A stretch of DNA of 6,819 nucleotides, taken from NCBI GenBank assembly GCA_021799405.1, contig JAJZAL010000267.1:1-6819 (forward strand). Direction: 5' to 3'. The position numbers and the translations under genes are program-made. A model generated the notes under the pieces. It worked only from the letters and a program-made list of their open reading frames with translations, made no database searches and was not told the DNA's origin. This stretch comes from Acidobacteriota bacterium. GTDB taxonomy: Bacteria; Acidobacteriota; Terriglobia; Terriglobales; Acidobacteriaceae. Positions 4,114 through 6,819 of this stretch are shown in pieces. The stretch's first letter is position 1. Every line of letters starts with the position of its first letter.

Positions 4114-5769
4114 TTATTTCATGCCACCGGGAAGTCTGGCTGCGAACGGCGATGTGCAGACCGAGTACCATCCTTGCCGATTGCACACCCAATCACGCGA
4201 GGGTTCGCTGCTATCCAGCCGCTTGACAATGGCCGGCAATTCTTGCGATGTCGTGCCCCCTGTAAATAGCAGCAAATTTGCGTGTGGCAGAATCTTTTCG
4301 CGTACCGTAGGCGAATGAAGCAGCAATTGATACACATCGCCGGGAGAATCCTGGAACGAAGGTGTCAACTGTGAACTCATCTGATGGACATGCGAGCCTA
4401 GCGGCAAATAGGACTCATATAACCAGCCGCCATTTAGAAGCGTGGACCTGCTTTTCCTGAAATATCTAGCTCCAACCCAATAGTACGGCACGTAGTTGAG
4501 TTCGGTCGTAATGGGCGCATCCGGCAAACTGAGCGTTAGGCCGTACCGCCCCGTCTGGCCGGCAGGCGCTGACTCAATCTCTGAAATCTGTGCCGCGGCA
4601 GGCCGAATCATGGAGTTCGCCAACACTAGAACTGCGAAGGAGTAGAGCAGGACGCTCGCCACCAGGAGAGTTTCCTTCGGTCGCCCTAACCCTCCAAAAC
4701 CGCTGGCTGCGGCTAGCGCCCCGATCCATACAAATACAACCAGACGCTGAGAAAAATAGTTTGCCCCATTGATGACAGGCGGAAGAATTGGGATCGCAAT
4801 CGTCAGAATCAGCGAGCAGACAAGGAGGCCCTTGGCAGGTGTGTATACCCAGTGGAGCCTGCTAGCCGCAGAAGAAGCAAGAACCAACGTGAGCAGGAGA
4901 ATTGCGTACAACGATAAGCGGTACGCAATGACTGCAGGATGCGACCCGGAGAACATTGCGAGGGTGCTTAACTTCACCAGCTTGATGAAGGAGGCTTTGC
5001 GATCATAGGCCTGCAATATGTTGCTTACGACCCGATCCTTTCCTACAAATAGCAATATGTAACCGATCGTTGCCCAGGCGGCCGCCATGTATTGCAAATC
5101 CAGCCGATAGCGCTTGACGCAGATCTTGAAGTGAGCGGCGCTCAATCCGGCCGACTTTAGGTCCCCAGTGAACCGACAGAAGACATCAACCCCGACCAGC
5201 ACGTAGATGAACACCAAAGGGACCGGATGGGTCAGCGTCATCAGGATTACAACAACCAGATATGCCAGCCACAAGCGATGGCTGCGCTTCTGAACTGCGC
5301 GATACCAAAAGCCCAAGGCCCACAGCGCCATGCCAATCGCAAGACAATAGTTATAGAATCCCATCCCCAACGGCCAGTTGAGAAGCAACGGGATGATAAA
5401 CAACGACATCAGGTCGCCGCTGGGGCCGAGATATCTGGCTAGATAGCGAAAACCAAAAGCCATGGTAATGAAAATAAGGCAAACCAGGAGCTTGTCTGCC
5501 ATGACATAGCCGAAGAAGTGCGCAACAGCGATTAAAAAATAATAATGCAGCGCGTAGGGCGGCAAGATGTGGCGAATGAAGTAGTAACTCGCAAAGTCTT
5601 TCGACCCGGAGAGCAAACTTCCCAGGACTGACGCGTAGTAAAGATGCAGAGACCCATCGAGCGAGGGGAAGAGAGGAAGAGTGAAAATCCATGCGCAGTA
5701 CAAAGCCAGCAAGATCAAGAACGGCACTAAATATCCGGTTGTTTTTCCTTCCGACTGACCAGAAACCAT
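4114..5769 (-). CDS. Large polytopic membrane protein, possible GT-C-type glycosyltransferase
   Basis: 551 residues from the ATG at 5769. About ten to twelve hydrophobic segments fill the first 395 residues, followed by a soluble C-terminal region of about 155 residues, probably extracytoplasmic. Just after the first membrane segment comes FPSLDGSLHLYY, with D38 and H42. An acidic residue in the first external loop is a GT-C hallmark. Other notable stretches are NWPLGMGFYNYCLAIGMALW (131-150), LTHPVPLVFI near 180, and GANYFSQRLVVFVW near 345, which I associate with uncharacterised bacterial membrane proteins. I do not recognise a named family. The ATG is chosen because AAGGCGG lies about 9 nt upstream; a GTG at 5790 would add seven residues (MRRRNLN) with poorer spacing. 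It follows eno in the same direction beyond a hairpin, so it probably has its own promoter. A role in envelope polysaccharide or glycolipid assembly with the converging GT87-like gene is inferred. Confidence 0.75.
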   Translation of the reverse strand: MVSGQSEGKTTGYLVPFLILLALYCAWIFTLPLFPSLDGSLHLYYASVLGSLLSGSKDFASYYFIRHILPPYALHYYFLIAVAHFFGYVMADKLLVCLIFITMAFGFRYLARYLGPSGDLMSLFIIPLLLNWPLGMGFYNYCLAIGMALWALGFWYRAVQKRSHRLWLAYLVVVILMTLTHPVPLVFIYVLVGVDVFCRFTGDLKSAGLSAAHFKICVKRYRLDLQYMAAAWATIGYILLFVGKDRVVSNILQAYDRKASFIKLVKLSTLAMFSGSHPAVIAYRLSLYAILLLTLVLASSAASRLHWVYTPAKGLLVCSLILTIAIPILPPVINGANYFSQRLVVFVWIGALAAASGFGGLGRPKETLLVASVLLYSFAVLVLANSMIRPAAAQISEIESAPAGQTGRYGLTLSLPDAPITTELNYVPYYWVGARYFRKSRSTLLNGGWLYESYLPLGSHVHQMSSQLTPSFQDSPGDVYQLLLHSPTVREKILPHANLLLFTGGTTSQELPAIVKRLDSSEPSRDWVCNRQGWYSVCTSPFAARLPGGMK

Positions 5770-5830
5770 GTTCAAGTTCCGCCTTCTCACCGACCCCTGC
5801 TGTGACCGATCCTACGTTTCCATATAACAG

Positions 5831-5854
5831 ACAGGCCCCGGAATCGGGGCCTGT
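5831..5854 (-). terminator. Hairpin downstream of eno, probable transcription terminator
   Basis: ACAGGCCCCG (5831-5840) and CGGGGCCTGT (5845-5854) are exact inverted complements around a four-base loop, a very stable 10-bp stem 56 bp after the eno stop. On the minus strand it is preceded by an AT-rich stretch and followed by CTGTTATATG, only a weak U-tract. It may therefore terminate imperfectly or act as a 3'-end stabiliser. It separates eno from the membrane-protein gene downstream. Confidence 0.6.
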
Positions 5855-5909
5855 GCTAATAAAATTTCAGCGCGATGGATACGGTATCTAAGCTCGATTC
5901 CGTTCTTTG

Positions 5910-6819
<910 letters not shown>

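Noticed and set aside
5788..5790. GTG start for the large membrane protein
   Set aside because: Possible, but AAGGCGG is well placed for the ATG at 5769, and the extra seven residues are not needed for the first membrane segment.

Overview
The window looks like the junction between a decaying integrated element (about 1-2667) and ordinary chromosome (about 2668-6819) of a moderately GC-rich bacterium. The style of the regulator, antitoxin and polytopic membrane proteins, and the eno sequence, remind me of Acidobacteriota. That is family memory and not proof.

Left, accessory part. At 47-661 (-) lies a Toprim-domain primase-like protein without the N-terminal half of a DnaG-type primase. A strong ribosome-binding site plus ATG in another frame just upstream (702 downwards) suggests an internal deletion. 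Divergent from it, a gene set starts at 934 (+): a Cro/C1-type HTH regulator with a 21-bp dyad upstream, a RelB-like antitoxin, and a RelE/ParE-type toxin. The toxin reading frame is interrupted by an in-frame TAG at 1787-1789, so the toxin looks dead while its antitoxin is intact. From 1907 to 2667 I see no credible gene. Instead there are closely packed perfect or near-perfect inverted repeats (1993-2010, 2151-2174, 2175-2195, 2201-2259, 2276-2291, 2425-2448, 2491-2516) and short direct repeats, which would suit a structured RNA or a replication/transfer/regulatory DNA region.

Boundary. At 2668-2709 is the 3' part of a tRNA gene: anticodon loop with CAC, anticodon-stem 3' strand, variable loop, perfect T arm, acceptor 3' strand and discriminator. 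The 5' half is absent. It reads as tRNA-Val(CAC) cut exactly at the anticodon loop, the classic footprint of tyrosine-recombinase integration. The fragment's orientation puts the element on its left and the old chromosome on its right, matching the gene content. No integrase is visible here.

Right, core part. A GT87/DUF2029-like polyprenol-phosphate-sugar-dependent membrane glycosyltransferase (2814-4103, +) converges, with a 10-bp gap, on a large polytopic membrane protein of possible GT-C type (4114-5769, -). Upstream of the latter, in the same direction, is the 3' two-thirds of eno (enolase), running off the right edge. A 10-bp perfect hairpin at 5831-5854 separates eno from the membrane protein gene. 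The two membrane proteins plausibly serve envelope glycan or glycolipid assembly; eno is central glycolysis and marks this side as housekeeping chromosome.
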